Part shown: piece after piece, positions 21,316-33,573 of the stretch | Numbering within the stretch: the stretch's first letter is position 1 | How the letters are laid out: every line of letters begins with the position of its first letter | Assembly: GCF_040939455.1 (NCBI RefSeq) | Contig: NC_134110.1 | Location: 628,001 to 692,000, forward strand | DNA length: 64,000 nt | Direction: 5' to 3' | From: Microcebus murinus | Taxonomy: Eukaryota > Chordata > Mammalia > Primates > Cheirogaleidae | The notes under the pieces: model-generated | Database searches by the model: none | What the model was told of the DNA's origin: nothing | What the model saw: only the letters and a program-made list of their open reading frames with translations | Program-made: the position numbers and the translations under genes

Positions 21316-22063
21316 TTAACCACTTCTGTACCAGCGTTGACTGTAGCCAACAGCCACAGATGGACGCACACAGCCTGGCGTCGACTGTAGTCGACAGCCA
21401 CGGATGAACGGGCACAGCCCAGCGATGATTGTAGCCGACAGCCACAGATGGACGCACACAGCCTGGCATCAACTATAGTCGACAGCCACGGATGAACGGG
21501 CACAGCCCAGCGATGATTGTAGCCGACAGCCACAGATGAACACACACAGCCCAGCGTCGACTGTAGTCGACAGCCACAGATGGATGTACATGCCCGGTGT
21601 CGACTGTAGTCAACAGCCACAGATGAACGCGCACAGCCCAGCGTCGACTGCATCCGACAGCCACAGGTGAATGTGCACAGCCCAGCATTGACTGTATCCA
21701 ACAACCACAGGTGAATGTGCACAGCCCAGCATCAACTGTAGCCGACAGCCACAGATGAACGCGAACATTGACTTTAGCCGACAGCCGTGATATGACTTTT
21801 CTAGTTTTCCATTTATCAAAATACAATTGTGAACACTTAAAAATAACGTGATGAAAACATATGTGCACATTATCTATTCTGACTTACATCACAAGCAAAG
21901 CTGCCTGTAAAGTCAAACAAGCCTTCAGGGCTTCCAAGCTTTCCTCATCACACAAGAGCAAGACAGACATGTGGTCAATGCGCAGCGCAGACCGCCGTGC
22001 GGACTGCAGGTGCCGCTGTGGGCGAGGGTTCGCGGCCGGTGGGCGCCGTCCCAAAGCGGTTAA
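21316..22063 (+). mobile_element. TTAA-flanked minisatellite transposon, copy D
   Basis: 748-bp copy with TTAA at both ends (21316-21319 and 22060-22063), left terminus TTAACCACTTCTGTACCAGC and right terminus GTCCCAAAGCGGTTAA. It holds about ten 44-bp units between 21340 and 21790. Two alternating variants (CCACAGATGGACGCACACAG and CCACGGATGAACGGGCACAG) show a local two-unit higher-order pattern at the left. The AT-rich middle and conserved right half follow. Confidence 0.87.
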
Positions 22064-22120
22064 CCAAAGTATGAGCGTAATCCGTGGACACAGTTCTGCC
22101 ATCTTAACGGCGGCTTGCCC
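22064..22120 (+). repeat. Right-flank extension shared with copy C
   Basis: Nearly identical to 4237-4293 and ending at the same CTTGCCC, although the surrounding loci are otherwise unrelated. Confidence 0.8.
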
Positions 22121-22298
22121 ACGCGCGGCACCAGCCCTGCCGATTCCCGCCCCAGAGCCCGGTGCCGAAGCCTCAGCCCGCACTCAGGCTTTGCTCCCAA
22201 GTCAAACTGATTCCCAGATCTCTCTTTGTAAAGCGCTGGGACAGCCGCAGGGACTCTCTGTGACCGGGTGTATTGATAATTAATTTTATCCATCTCTG

Positions 22299-24209
22299 TG
22301 TGGCAGACCTTTTCCTAATTTAAGCTCGATCTACAGGACACCCCACCACAAGCCACACACACCAAGTTTTACTTACATTTATTAAGGGAGAAGAAGAAAA
22401 GAGAGGAAGGAAGAGAAAAGTACCGCAGGGGAAGAACACGAAAGAGCAATCATACCACCAGGATCCCATTCTCAGCACCGGAGTCTTATCACCACGGGTG
22501 ATCTCAACACGGGGGGCTGATCCTCACGGGCAGTCTCTCAGGTGAAGGCAACGCGCTGGGGTATCAAGCAGGCAGGCAGCGGCACGGAGATCTTAGAGAA
22601 GCAGCAGCAAAGAAGAAAGTCGGGGACCTTCTTATACTGTGTATACAGTGGTTTGAACAAAGGAAGGCTTTGGGCGCCAAAAAGGCGTATGCTCTGGTCA
22701 CGTGAGGTCCCGGATCTGGCCAGGAACCGGGGCCTGTAGTCTCCCATACAGGTCTCCTGTATCAGTTCCGGGCATGAGCCTAAGGTAAACATCCCTGGGC
22801 AGCCCAGGATAAACACTCCCAGGCATCCCAGGAAGTCCAGGATAAACACTCCCAGGCATCCCAGGAAGTCCAGGATAAACAATCCCAGGCAGTCCAGGAA
22901 GTCCAGGATAAACAATTCCAGGCATCCCAGGAAGTCCAGGATAAATAATCCCAGGCATCCCAGAAGTCCAGGATAAACAATCCCAGACATCCCAGAAGTC
23001 CAGGATAAACAATCCCAGACATCCCAGGAAGTCCAGGATAAACACTCCCAGGCAGCCCAGGAAGTCCAGGATAAACAATCCCAGGCAGCCCAGGAAGTCC
23101 AGGATAAACAATCCCAGGCATCCCAGGAAGTCCAGGATAAACAATCCCAGGAAGTCCAGGATAAACACTCCCAGGAAGTCCAGGATAAACAATCCCAGAC
23201 ATCCCAGAAGTCCAGGATAAACAATCCCAGACATCCCAGGAAGTCCAGGATAAACACTCCCAGGCAGCCCAGGAAGTCCAGGATAAACAATCCCAGGCAT
23301 CCCAGGAAGTCCAGGATAAACAATCCCAGGCATCCCAGGAAGTCCAGGATAAACAATCCCAGGCATCCCAGGAAGTCCAGGATAAACACTCCCAGGCAGC
23401 CCAGGAAGTCCAGGATAAACACTCCCAGGCATCCCAGGAAGTCCAGGATAAACACTCCCAGGCATCCCAGGAAGTCCAGGATAAACACTCCCAGGCAGCC
23501 CAGGAAGTCCAGGATAAACACTCCCAGGCAGCCCAGGAAGTCCAGGATAAACACTCCCAGGAAGTCCAGGATAAACACTCCCAGGAAGTCCAGGATAAAC
23601 AATCCCAGGAAGTCCAGGATAAACAATCCCAGGAAGTCCAGGATAAACACTCCCAGGCATCCCAGGAAGTCCAGGATAAACAATCCCAGGAAGTCCAGGA
23701 TAAACAATCCCAGGAAGTCCAGGATAAACAATCCCAGGCATCCCAGGAAGTCCAGGATAAACAATCCCAGGCAGTCCAGGCAGTCCAGGATAAACACTCC
23801 CAGGCAGCCCAGGAAGTCCAGGATAAACAATCCCAGGAAGTCCAGGATAAACAATCCCAGGCATCCCAGGAAGTCCAGGATAAACACTCCCAGGAAGTCC
23901 AGGATAAACAATCCCAGGCATCCCAGGCAGTCCAGGATAAACACTCCCAGGCAGCCCAGGAAGTCCAGGATAAACAATCCCAGGAAGTCCAGGATAAACA
24001 ATCCCAGGAAGTCCAGGATAAACAATCCCAGGAAGTCCAGGATAAACACTCCCAGGCATCCCAGGAAGTCCAGGATAAACATCCCCAGGCCCATGGCTCA
24101 GAGCTGTCAATTCCCATTTCCTCAAGAAGTGGCCATCTTCTCCAGGGAATGGGTGCATACCTCCAGCCTCATAAATTTATATGACCCCCCCCCCCCGCAG
24201 GCCTTAACA
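22299..24209 (-). mobile_element. ERV LTR with a VNTR-expanded U3
   Basis: Read in reverse, the element starts TGTTAAGGCCTGCGGGGGG and ends GGTCTGCCACA. Near its 3' end are a TATA-like ACACAGTATAAGAAGG and a poly-A signal in CCCTTAATAAATGTAAG. The flanks CTCTG and TTCTG match at four of five bases, a possible TSD. No retroviral genes adjoin it, so it is a solo LTR. About 1.3 kb of its 1.9 kb is a tandem array within U3, upstream of the TATA box. Lineage not determined. Confidence 0.8.
22787..24087 (-). repeat. 24/33-bp VNTR inside the LTR
   Basis: About 45-50 units built from a 24-bp core (CCCAGGAAGTCCAGGATAAA plus CAAT or CACT), often with a 9-bp insert (CCCAGGCAT or CCCAGGCAG) making 33 bp. 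Both lengths are multiples of three, so three reverse frames remain open for 445-518 codons. One of them encodes a Pro-Gly-rich YPGLPG-type repeat. That frame has irregular glycine spacing and no collagen signature, and I do not call it a gene. Confidence 0.95.
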
Positions 24210-26471
24210 TTCTGTACGTCAGTACACCGGGCGACGTTTTGCGGCCGTGTTCCTCTGCGTTGGTGGCCCTCGGACCAGGGAGAGGGATCTCGCAGCCCTT
24301 GTCAGGAAGGGGAACAACTTTCCCTGCTCACGGCCGGCAAGAAACCGGTCCCCCCGGTCGCCCAGCCCGAGCTGTAGAGACCGTGTGTCACCCACGGCTC
24401 GGCCCAGGGCGGCCGGGACGCTAATCCGGCCGTGTCCCGTGACCTCCGTGGCCACAGGGATTCCAGCACTCACTCCGAGTTCGGTTAAACCCATCTGTTC
24501 ACGTGTCTCCTCCCCCCGGATGCTACACGCTCATGAGAACCCCAGGAAGGACTCTGCGGCCGCGTGTTCCCAGCTCCGGCTCGGGCTCCTGGGACAGACA
24601 GACAGACGCTCGCAGCGGCCGAGCGAGTGACGGGGACCGCTCCTGTCCGACAGACCTCACTAGACGTCACCTTTGGATCTCACTTCCTAGCTCAGTTACC
24701 TGCCCAGGTAACCCCGGTGATACGGCTCAGGTGCCCGCGGGGCCCAGGCAGGTGATGCAAATGAGCGAGGACGACAGAAACTGCGCCGGGATGCGGAGAG
24801 CAGATCAGCTGCTCGCCTAAAGAGGATGTCCTCGAGCCCAAGGACCACGGGCACGGGAGAGGGCGGGGCCGCTGCGTCTAGACTGCCGTGTTGTTCCAGA
24901 GCATCTAGAAATGGAGCTCTCGAGTGAAGTTTCCCTGCACGAGCCAAGCTCCTCGGCTCTGCGGCTCTGGTCTGCTCTGTGCTTCTGCCTGACGCTCAGT
25001 GACCAGTGACTAGCTGGGGGTGAGCCCCGGGGGGCTGGGGGGGTCGTCCCACTCCGGTGCCAGGGGGGTCTGGCCCTGGGACCTCTAACGTCCCATCCCC
25101 CCACCCCGCCACCTGAAGCCCCCCTAGAGTCAGCCTGGCCCCGAGGGTCTCACACCCCCCCTCTCACTCCTAAGGTGCATAAGTGGTTTCGAATCCTGGC
25201 TTTGGAGGTTCTCAGGCCTGGGATCCTCTTCCTTGTAAGACCCACTGTGGCCTCACAGGCAGGCCCGCGGACCAGGCCCGTCTTCCAAGCTGGTTCCCCG
25301 AGGTTAAGTGTGGACGGCGTGAGGACATACATACGTCTTCTTCGTCAATCTGCGGAGCCCCCAGAGCAGTGACCGGTCTCTTGCTCCCTGTCAACCAGCA
25401 GCTTCGATTGTGCACCGGGCGGGAGCCGTGGGGCAGAGGGTGTGGGTTCACTGTCGGCAGGTAGGTGCCTTGGAGACCCCGCTCCTGCACCCCGAGACGC
25501 AGAACCTCTCTCGTACTGAAGCTCAGGGCAGAGCTCTTAATCTCCGGAGTGTTCCCAAGGAATCAGGAGCCATCGATGTGTGTCAGGACTTTAGATTGTT
25601 TTGTCAATGTGCATTAAATTGCAATTATCTGCATTAAATTCATTAGCCATCGTGCGACCTAATTATCCCGTGTTTGCAGAGATTTCGGAATCCACGGCGC
25701 TTCCCTCCCTGAACTGCGGCGTTGTTCTGGATGAGCCAGACCTCTGTCCCCATGTGCTCGCCAAAGCTGAAAGGAGGTGGCGGCGTCCACACAGGATGGC
25801 CTGGGAGGCTCAGGGATGCACCAGGCTGGATAGGGCGGGGTGAGGAAGGACAGGAAGCCCATGGCCCCAGAGACATTGGACGGGGGGCTGCATCCTCCTG
25901 CTTGTGCCTGAGGATTCGTGACCTGGTGTCAGGCTGCTCCGTCCCTGGACTTCTGGCTCAGTTAAGCCCGGCTCCAGCTTCACTGGCCCCCTGCAATCTG
26001 GGGACTCGGGGTCCCAGCCCCCCAGTCTGTGCTCTGTGGTTGTCTGAGGGTGGGTAGGTCCTCTTAGGGTCCCCAGTCCCCACTGCTCCTTCTCCACGGC
26101 CACTGTGCTTTGCTGGAAACAGGAGCAGTGGCGCAGGGTCACAGGATGCCCAGACCTCCAGGACCTTGGAGAGCGCCTGCTCCCTCCCACCCCTTCCCTT
26201 CCACTCGGGGAGACCAAGGCCCAGGGGATCTGAGCTTCTCGCCCAGCCAGGAAGAGGGAGCGCCGTCCCCCAAATAGGACTCAGGGATTGGTGCTCACTC
26301 TCCACCTGCTGGGAGCAATGTTTGGAAACCCAGCTCTGGGCGATTCGGGAGAGGGGGCCCACCCACGGGGAGACTGGGCTCACCCCCAGGGGAACACTGA
26401 GTGGGGGAAGGAGGATCCTCATGTTCCTTTGTTCCCTTGTTCTCTTTCTTCAACAGTTGCCCACGAGTGCC
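24210..26471. other. Intergenic, no recognised gene
   Basis: 2.2 kb of GC-rich unique DNA following the VNTR-LTR. CpGs are frequent in 24220-24680. Short overlapping frames on both strands show no domain. Confidence 0.4.
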
Positions 26472-27169
26472 TGTAGGGGACTGACATGTATTTTCCTCGT
26501 TTAAGGATTAAAGTTAGTGAGTAATGTATGTGTTCTGCCCAGAGTGTTTGAAAGTAATCTGTTCCCGACAGGCTCCCTGTGATAAGCAAAGGCGCTGCCT
26601 AGAGGCATAACAAAGGACCTGAGGTGCGAGTAGCAAGAGCAGCCCCGCCCCACGGCATTGGGGGTCTGGAGGCCACACGATAAACACATTGTTCCTGTGG
26701 TTGCTGCGTACACCCCATAAGATGGCTGGTTAGTCAATGACGGGTAAGACCCCTCAAGGGAGGGGCGACCTAAGCCAGGCACAGCTGCCGGGGTTCAGCC
26801 GAAGATCTTAGGGGGTCACCCTAAGAGAAGCTGGGGATGAGAAACGCCCCCTGTGGCTCACCTTGCCCATCCTTGCTAATCTCAGTCCTTTATCTATGCC
26901 TGGCGCCTAGAGCAACCACCTGGAGACTCTGAGTCAGGGGACGTCTGCTTCCCTAAGGCTATTCTGGAATTTATGGCCATGGCTGCAATGCCTGGGCGGT
27001 TACGTACAAGGAACTAACTTTAATCTTTTAGAGTATAAAAATAAAACTGACCCGGTGTATTAGTACTCGAGTCAACCATTTGTACGTGTGTCTGCATTTT
27101 TCTTTGTGTTTTGCACGTTTGTGTTTTATGTTCTGTGTTCATTCTCTGTCCTGCAAACGGGCCAGGACA
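26472..27169 (+). mobile_element. Solo ERV LTR, ~690-bp family, copy 2
   Basis: 698-bp element beginning TGTAGGGGACTGACATG and ending GGGCCAGGACA, closely similar to 6583-7264. Flanks AGTGCC (26466-26471) and GGTGCC (27170-27175) match at five of six bases, a probable 6-bp TSD. A GAGTATAAAAATAAAACTG segment lies near 27032. Confidence 0.87.
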
Positions 27170-27600
27170 GGTGCCTGCTCCATGCCAGGCCGTGTGCTCC
27201 CAGTGGCGAGGAAAACAGAGCCTGGGCTCCCATGGGGCTCACAGGTCTGTGGGGGAGACAGAAAGCATCTAAAATAACTACACAAATCAACACACAATTT
27301 TCTACATGTGAAAGGAAGGACGAGAAGAAGGAAGGAAGGAGGAGAGAGTGCAGGGTGGTTTGAGCATAAGAGTAGGATGGTAGGATCGGGAGTGACCCCT
27401 GCCCGGCCGCTGCAGGTGTGACAGAGCCCAGCCGTCCCCTGGGGGGAGCAGGAGGAAGACTGCACAGGGCAGTGGAGGCACAAAGGGGGGTTCTGCCCTC
27501 CTGGACACCTAGGGTGGGCGGGCTCGCAGGCGTCTGCCGGCCGACGTGTGGAGCAGCATGGCTCTGAAATAGCTAGTAATTCTCTTCCCAGGAATCTACC
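27170..27600. other. Intergenic, includes a GGAA-rich purine tract
   Basis: Unique DNA with a purine-rich GAAGGAAGGAAGGAGGAG stretch near 27320-27350. A diverged ancient repeat may underlie 27170-27280. I cannot name it. Confidence 0.35.
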
Positions 27601-28791
27601 TTAAAGCCACTTGGGTCCGGCGCCCACTGGCCGCGACACCTCGCCCACAGCCGGCGCTCACAGTCTGCACAGTAGTCTGTGCTGTGCGTTGACGACGCGT
27701 CCGTTTTGCTCTTGTGTGACGAGGAAAGCTTGAAAGCACTGAAAGCTTGTTTTACTTTACAGGCAGCTTTGCTTGTCATGTCAATCAGAATAGGTAACAT
27801 AGACATATATGTTTTCATGACGTTATTTTTAAATGTTCACAATTTTATTTTGATAAATGAAAACTTAGAAAAGTCATATCACGGCTGTCAGCTACAGTTG
27901 ACACTCAGCTATGCGCCTTCATATCACAGCTGTCGACTAAAGTCGCTGTGCAAGTTCATCTGTGGCTGTTGGCTACAGTCGACACTGGGCTGTGCACGTC
28001 CACCTATGGCTGTCGACTACAGTCAATGCCAGGCCATGCGCATTCATCTGTGGCTGTGGACTATAGTCGACACAGGGCTGTGCGGATTCATCTGTTGCTG
28101 TTCACTACAGTCGATGCTGGGCTGTGTGCGTTCACCTGTGGCTGTCCACTACAGTCTACACTGGGCTGTGTACATTCATCTGTGGCTGTTGACTACAGTC
28201 GATGCTGGCTGTGTATGTTCATCTGTGGCTGTCCACTACAGTCGACGCTGGGCTGTGTACATTCATCTGTGGCTGTTGACTACAGTTGATGCTGGCCATG
28301 TACATTCATCTGTGGCTGTTGACTACAGTCGATGCTGGCTGTGCACGTTCACCTGTGGCTGTCCACTACAGTCTACACTGGGCTGTGTACATTCATCTGT
28401 GGCTGTTGACTACAGTTGATGCTGGCCATGTATATTCATCTGTGGCTGTCCACTACAGTCGACGCTGGGCCATGCACGTTCATCTGTGGCTGTCCACTAT
28501 AGTTGACGCAGGGCCATGCACATACATCTGTGGCTGTCCACTACAGTTGATGCTGGGCCGTGTGTGTTCATCTGTGGCTGTCGACTACAGTCAACACTGG
28601 GCCGTGCACATTCATCTGTGGCTGTTGACTACAGTTGATGCTGGGCTGTGTGTGTTCATCTGTGGATGTCAACTATAGTTGATGCTGGGCTGTGCATGTT
28701 CACCTGTGGCTGTCAACTACAGTCGATGACGGGCTGTGCACATTCATCTGTGGCTGTCGACTACAGTCGACGCTCGTACTGAAGTGGCTAA
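27601..28791 (-). mobile_element. TTAA-flanked minisatellite transposon, copy E
   Basis: Reverse-oriented copy, 1,191 bp. It starts with the right terminus (TTAAAGCCACTTGGGTCCGG at 27601) and ends with the left terminus (GTACTGAAGTGG followed by CTAA, a mutated TTAA). It holds about nineteen units of 43-44 bp between 27,900 and 28,780 (TTCATCTGTGGCTGT on this strand). Units carry scattered substitutions, so this array is older or less homogenised than that of copy F. Confidence 0.85.
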
Positions 28792-28989
28792 GGTCGGGGC
28801 GTCACCAAGAGCGCTATGAACACGCAGTTGCTCCTCTCTGAGTTCCACAGTGTTCCGCTCCAGGACCACCGGCCTCCGAGTGACATTCGATTCACACTGA
28901 CCCTCTGCAGTGGACACTCTCCAAATTAGGGAGGAAGAGGGAAATTCGGAAATGGAAAAATGCCTGGGGGCGGGACCTATGTGTCCACC

Positions 28990-30300
28990 TGCTCATTTAA
29001 AAAGTCATGAATGACAGTAGAGTGTCAAGAACAAGAGAATAATGGAACAGAGAGAACAGAATTAACCACCAAGAACTGATTTTATTCACTAGAACAAAGT
29101 CGTGGCTTCAGAAGCAAGCTACAATCAGAGGTAATGAAGGGGGAGGAAGAGAGAAAATGGCATCAAAACCCAGATTCCACCAGCACGAACAGGATGAGAA
29201 AGGAGGAAAAAGGAAAAGATGCGAAACCTGTAATGACCTTCAGCAGTTATGAGAGAGCTAAATATTCTATTTGTTTGGAAAGTTTAAAAATCAGGATCGT
29301 AGATTTAAGAGTGCTAGTGGGGTGGCTCATAAATTAATCACAAACATTTTTATTGTAAAATTAGAGAGTTAACTTTCAAAACACTTCAAGACAGAACATG
29401 AAGTATAATATAATCATCTATCAAAAATACATCAAAAATCAGAAGAGAAGACAGAGGACAGAAGATATAAAATGAGATGGCAGATGACAAACACGGAGGA
29501 TGATGATAAAAATGGAGCGAAGGGGCCTGTCTCGAGCTATTTTTATAGATTATATATTTTTTAAAGTGAGTGTTAAATTGCCCATAAAATATGCTTCTGC
29601 ATCAGAAAGATACTAAAAAGCATAAATTAAATTCTTGGGCTTGAAGATGCCATTCAAATTCAAACCAAAGAACAATAGGATTAATTCTGGACATCATAGC
29701 ACTTAAAAATAAAAATTTTACACAAGACTTGAAAGTAAAGAAACTGTAAAAATATGTGAGAAATGAAACAAAAACACGCTTGGGTGGAAGAACATAATTG
29801 ACCGTTCGTTACCTGTCTATTATAGACCCAAGTGTGCAGAAATTAAATGAGGACATAGAAAAAGCAGACAAGACAATAAAAATAGCATATAATAGACTTA
29901 CTTAAACATATAATAGACTTACGCCACATCTTGTAACCCACAAATATGGATTTGAAGGGTCTCTACTTGGTCTACAAACAAAACATGATCACATACTAAA
30001 TCATAAAGGAAATATCCACAAACACCTAAGAGCAGAATTTTTACAGATATTTTGAATCACAATGCAATAAGTTAAACATTCAGAATACATGTTAAAAAGA
30101 AAAATACTCCAATATATATAGGAACTATAACCAATGCCCTACACACTGTGTGTAAAAACATGAGAGAGAGAATGAAAAGTGAACATACACTGAGAACTTT
30201 TTGAACAAAAACAAATCACATCATGGGAAAATAGAAGAAATGAAATAATACCAGAAAAAAAAAATGGAAACAAGACAAACAATGGAAAGAAAAGGAAATA
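28990..30300 (+). mobile_element. Old L1 fragment (L1M/HAL1-like)
   Basis: AT-rich decayed DNA with L1 ORF2 N-terminal-region resemblance, for example ACATGATCACATACTAAATC and AAAGGAAATATCCACAAACA near 29990. No open frame survives. The boundaries and family are uncertain. Confidence 0.45.
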
Positions 30301-30309
30301 AAAAGGCAG

Positions 30310-30610
30310 GGAGTAGGACGCAGGGGTTCCAGCCCTGAGTCTCAGAGGAGGCTGGGTGTGGGTTTCCATTTCAACACAGGTGACTCTGCTACTTTGGAAC
30401 ATTTAGTTACTTTGTCTGTGCCCTGTTTCCTCATGTTTCTCCTCTGCAAAATAGGGATAATAACAATATTGTCTTTATAGGGCTGTCGTATAATTAAATT
30501 AAATGCCTGTTAAAGCTCAAAGTGCAGTGTCTGGTGAATAATTGATAAGGGCTCCATAAATCTTAAGAGGTAGAAGTGGTAGTTGCTGTCATTGTAAAAG
30601 CGGTAATAAT
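30310..30610 (+). mobile_element. MIR SINE
   Basis: MIR core and tail in order: TGACTCTGCTACTTTGGAAC, TTAGTTACTTTGTCTGTGCC, TTCCTCATGTTTC, GCAAAATAGGGATAATAACA, then AAGTGCAGTGTCTGGTGAAT and CTCCATAAATCTTAAGAGG. Confidence 0.8.
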
Positions 30611-30899
30611 AGCAGAATTACTCAAAACTAGAACTTTTAAAGGAAAACAGAAGCACAAAACAGGCAAGTCCTAGGTCGATATTTTAACAATCTCTGAAAC
30701 ACAAAGCAACTAGAAATGAGAATGGGAATCTAGTGCGTAAAAGTTTAAAGTACGCAGCAGTAGTATGTATAGTTGTATAAGAAATTTACAAATTTTAGCC
30801 ATAGATATTCTTTGCACATGTATGTGCGTGTGCATGTACACATATGTGTTTGTGTGGGTCTGTGCATAAGGATTACATGACACACACTCACCCCTAAAA

Positions 30900-31960
30900 C
30901 AGACAGGATTAAAAGCAAAGATGAAACATGGATACATCATTAAAATTTCCCAGTGATCTTTACGGATTTGTTGGTAAACCTGTCCAAATACTTAATGATA
31001 CTCACAACCTCTATCCAATACCATCAATTCTTAAGCATTAAAAAAAGTTTTAGTTCATCCTATTAACTTGAAATTTCCACACTTGATGAAGCGATCATAA
31101 GGTTCCCCAAATAAATTTCATATTGATTAAAATCTAAATTAGGAAAAGAAAACTTGAAATCAATTAAAAGAAAATATCAGATAGCATTTTTATGGGCTGA
31201 GGTGGGAGGTTATTTCTTAAAAGACAAAAGCACAAATTGTAACGAAAGCACATTTTTTAAAATCTGACTACAACAAAATTAAAGTCTTTGGTATAATAAG
31301 AAGCATAGTAAAGTCAAATAAAAAAGACTAGAAAACTTGTTTATGATACCTATTAAGAAAAATAATTAATTTTCAAAATATCTAACAAACGTTTACAAAT
31401 CAATAAAAACACAAGTGGAATTAAGAAAAAGAGCAAAGATGATGATCATGTGATTCTGAGATGAGAAAAACCAGTGGTTTACAAATATATGAAAAGTGAT
31501 TCAAGCTCACTAGTAATTAAGAAAAGGCATATTAAACCATGAGATGCCATTTCATGCCCATCAGATCGGCAAAGAAAATTTAAATTGTCAATATTGGTCT
31601 TGCTGGAGTTTATAGGGAAATGGGTTCTCCCAGCCCCTGCTGGGAGAAATGTAAATGTGGACAGTAACTCTCAGAGCAAATTGACTTTCTGCAGGATAAT
31701 TGAAAACATTCACCCTGTGACCCAGCAATTCGGTTCCAGTCTACACTTCGGAGAATCTTTGGCACCTAATCTGCAAGCAGACACACTCATTACAGGACTG
31801 TCTGAAACTGCAAAGATAATTGAAAAGCACTTAGCTATCAATAAAGGAATATACATTAATTAAATTGTGGTAATAGAAGTTAAATTGCTGAGTGTTCCAT
31901 ATAGCATATTAATTTCGATGGAAATTCCGGAAGACACAAAAGAACACTATAAATCATTCG
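30900..31960 (+). mobile_element. Old L1 fragment, ORF2 3' part
   Basis: Matches L1 ORF2 3' sequence: TTCTTAAAAGACAAAAGCAC near 31215, AACCATGAGATGCCATTTCA near 31535 and CCCATCAGATCGGCAAAG, then CCTGTGACCCAGCAATTC. Frame broken throughout. Confidence 0.7.
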
Positions 31961-32079
31961 TGGATTCACACGTATGTTTGTAAAAAACATAGAAGATGGA
32001 CTGGAAGATACTTACCAAATTCATGAAAATGAGTTCCTCTGGACGCCTAAGAGGAGAACGAGATTGAGAACGTGAAACG

Positions 32080-32720
32080 GCAGGAACTTCTCTTTTTCTT
32101 TGACCGTGGTAAAATGCACGTGACTTGAACTTCACCATCTGACCCGTTTCTAAGAGCATAGACAGTGGCATTAAGGACGTCCACACTGTTGTGTGACCAT
32201 CACCACCATCCATCTCCAGACCTCTTCATCTTGCAAAACTGAAACTCCACATGGCAAACACGAAGTCCTCCTGGAAACCACCATTCCACGGTCTGTCCTT
32301 GTGAATTTTACTACTCTGGGCACCTCACATGCATGGAAACATATGGTATTTGTTTTTCTTAAGACCGGCTTATTTCACGTAGCATAATGCTTTGAAGTTT
32401 CATCTGTGTTGTGGCATGTGTCAGAATTCCCTTCCTTTTTTAGGGCTAAGTAATATTCCATTGCATGGATATGCCACATTTTGTTAATCCATTCCTCTGT
32501 CAACCTGGGTAGCTTCTACCCTTTGCTATTGTAAATAATGCTGCTAGGAACATGGGTTCTAAGTATCTCTGGAGTCTGTGCTTCCAATTCTTCTGGATAT
32601 AATATGCCTAGAAGTGGAATTAGGGGGAATTTAATTTTTTCATCTCAGAAGTTTCATATCTTTGATGAAAACCAAAACAAGCCCTGAAGCCAATATGCCA
32701 ACATACTGACCAACTTTCCA
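32080..32720 (-). mobile_element. Old L1 3' end, reverse
   Basis: The classic reverse L1M 3' region: GTGGTAAAATGCACGTGACT, CATCACCACCATCCATCTCC, CATCTTGCAAAACTGAAACT, GTAATATTCCATTGCATGGA and AATAATGCTGCTAGGAACAT. Confidence 0.85.
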
Positions 32721-32882
32721 ATTTTAGGGGTTGCACTATTCTTTGCAGTTTTCCCCACTTTGTAGATTTCTCAAAATAAATTGTAAGAAAGAAGGAAAAG
32801 TTTTATTACAAGAAATCACAAAACCAGAAAGACTACGAACTAAACCAATCACTCTTATTATGCATATAGAAAAATGTCAAAC

Positions 32883-33573
32883 TGTCGTGGCCCGTTTATA
32901 GGATGGAGGATGAACACAGAACATAAAACAGAAATGCAAAACACAAAGAAAAACGTGGACACACATACAGTTGGTTGACTCGAGTACTAATACACCGGGT
33001 CCGTTTTATTTTTATACTCTAAAAAATTTAAGTTTGTTCCTTGTATGTAACCACCCAGGCATGGCAGCTATGGCCATAAATTCCAGAACACATAGCCTTA
33101 GGGAAGCAGACGTCCCTTGACTCAGAATCTCCAGGTGCCAGGCATAGATAAAGGGCCGAGATTAGCAAGGATGGGCAAGGTGAGCCACAGGGGGCGTTTC
33201 TCATCCCCAGCTTCTCTTAGGGTGACCCACTAAGATCTTCGGCTGAACCCCGGCAGCTGTGCCTGGCTTAGGTCGCCCCTCCCTTGAGGGGTCTTACCCG
33301 TCATTGACTAACCAGCCATCTTATGGGGTGTACGCAGCAATCACAGGAACAATGTGTTTATCGTGTGGCCTCCAGACGCCCAATGCCGTGGCGCCGGGTA
33401 GCTCAGCTTGCTTTCTTGCAGCTCAGGTCCTTTGTTATGCCTCTAGGCAGCAGCCTTGTTTATCACAGGGACCTTGTCCGGAACAGATTACTTTCAAACG
33501 CTCTGGGCAGAACACGCACATTACTCACTAACTTTAATTCTTAAACTAGGAAAATATATGTCAGTCCCCTACA
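32883..33573 (-). mobile_element. Solo ERV LTR, ~690-bp family, copy 3
   Basis: 691-bp reverse copy running from TGTCGTGGCCCG to CAGTCCCCTACA, with a perfect 6-bp TSD TCAAAC (32877-32882 and 33574-33579). It has point changes relative to copies 1 and 2. A 6-bp TSD is typical of class II (betaretrovirus-like) ERVs, but I assign no class firmly. Confidence 0.9.

Noticed and set aside
22538..24158. Collagen-like PGLPG frame of about 490 codons
   Set aside because: Generated by 24/33-bp units inside an LTR. Glycine spacing is irregular, and two other frames are open over the same DNA.
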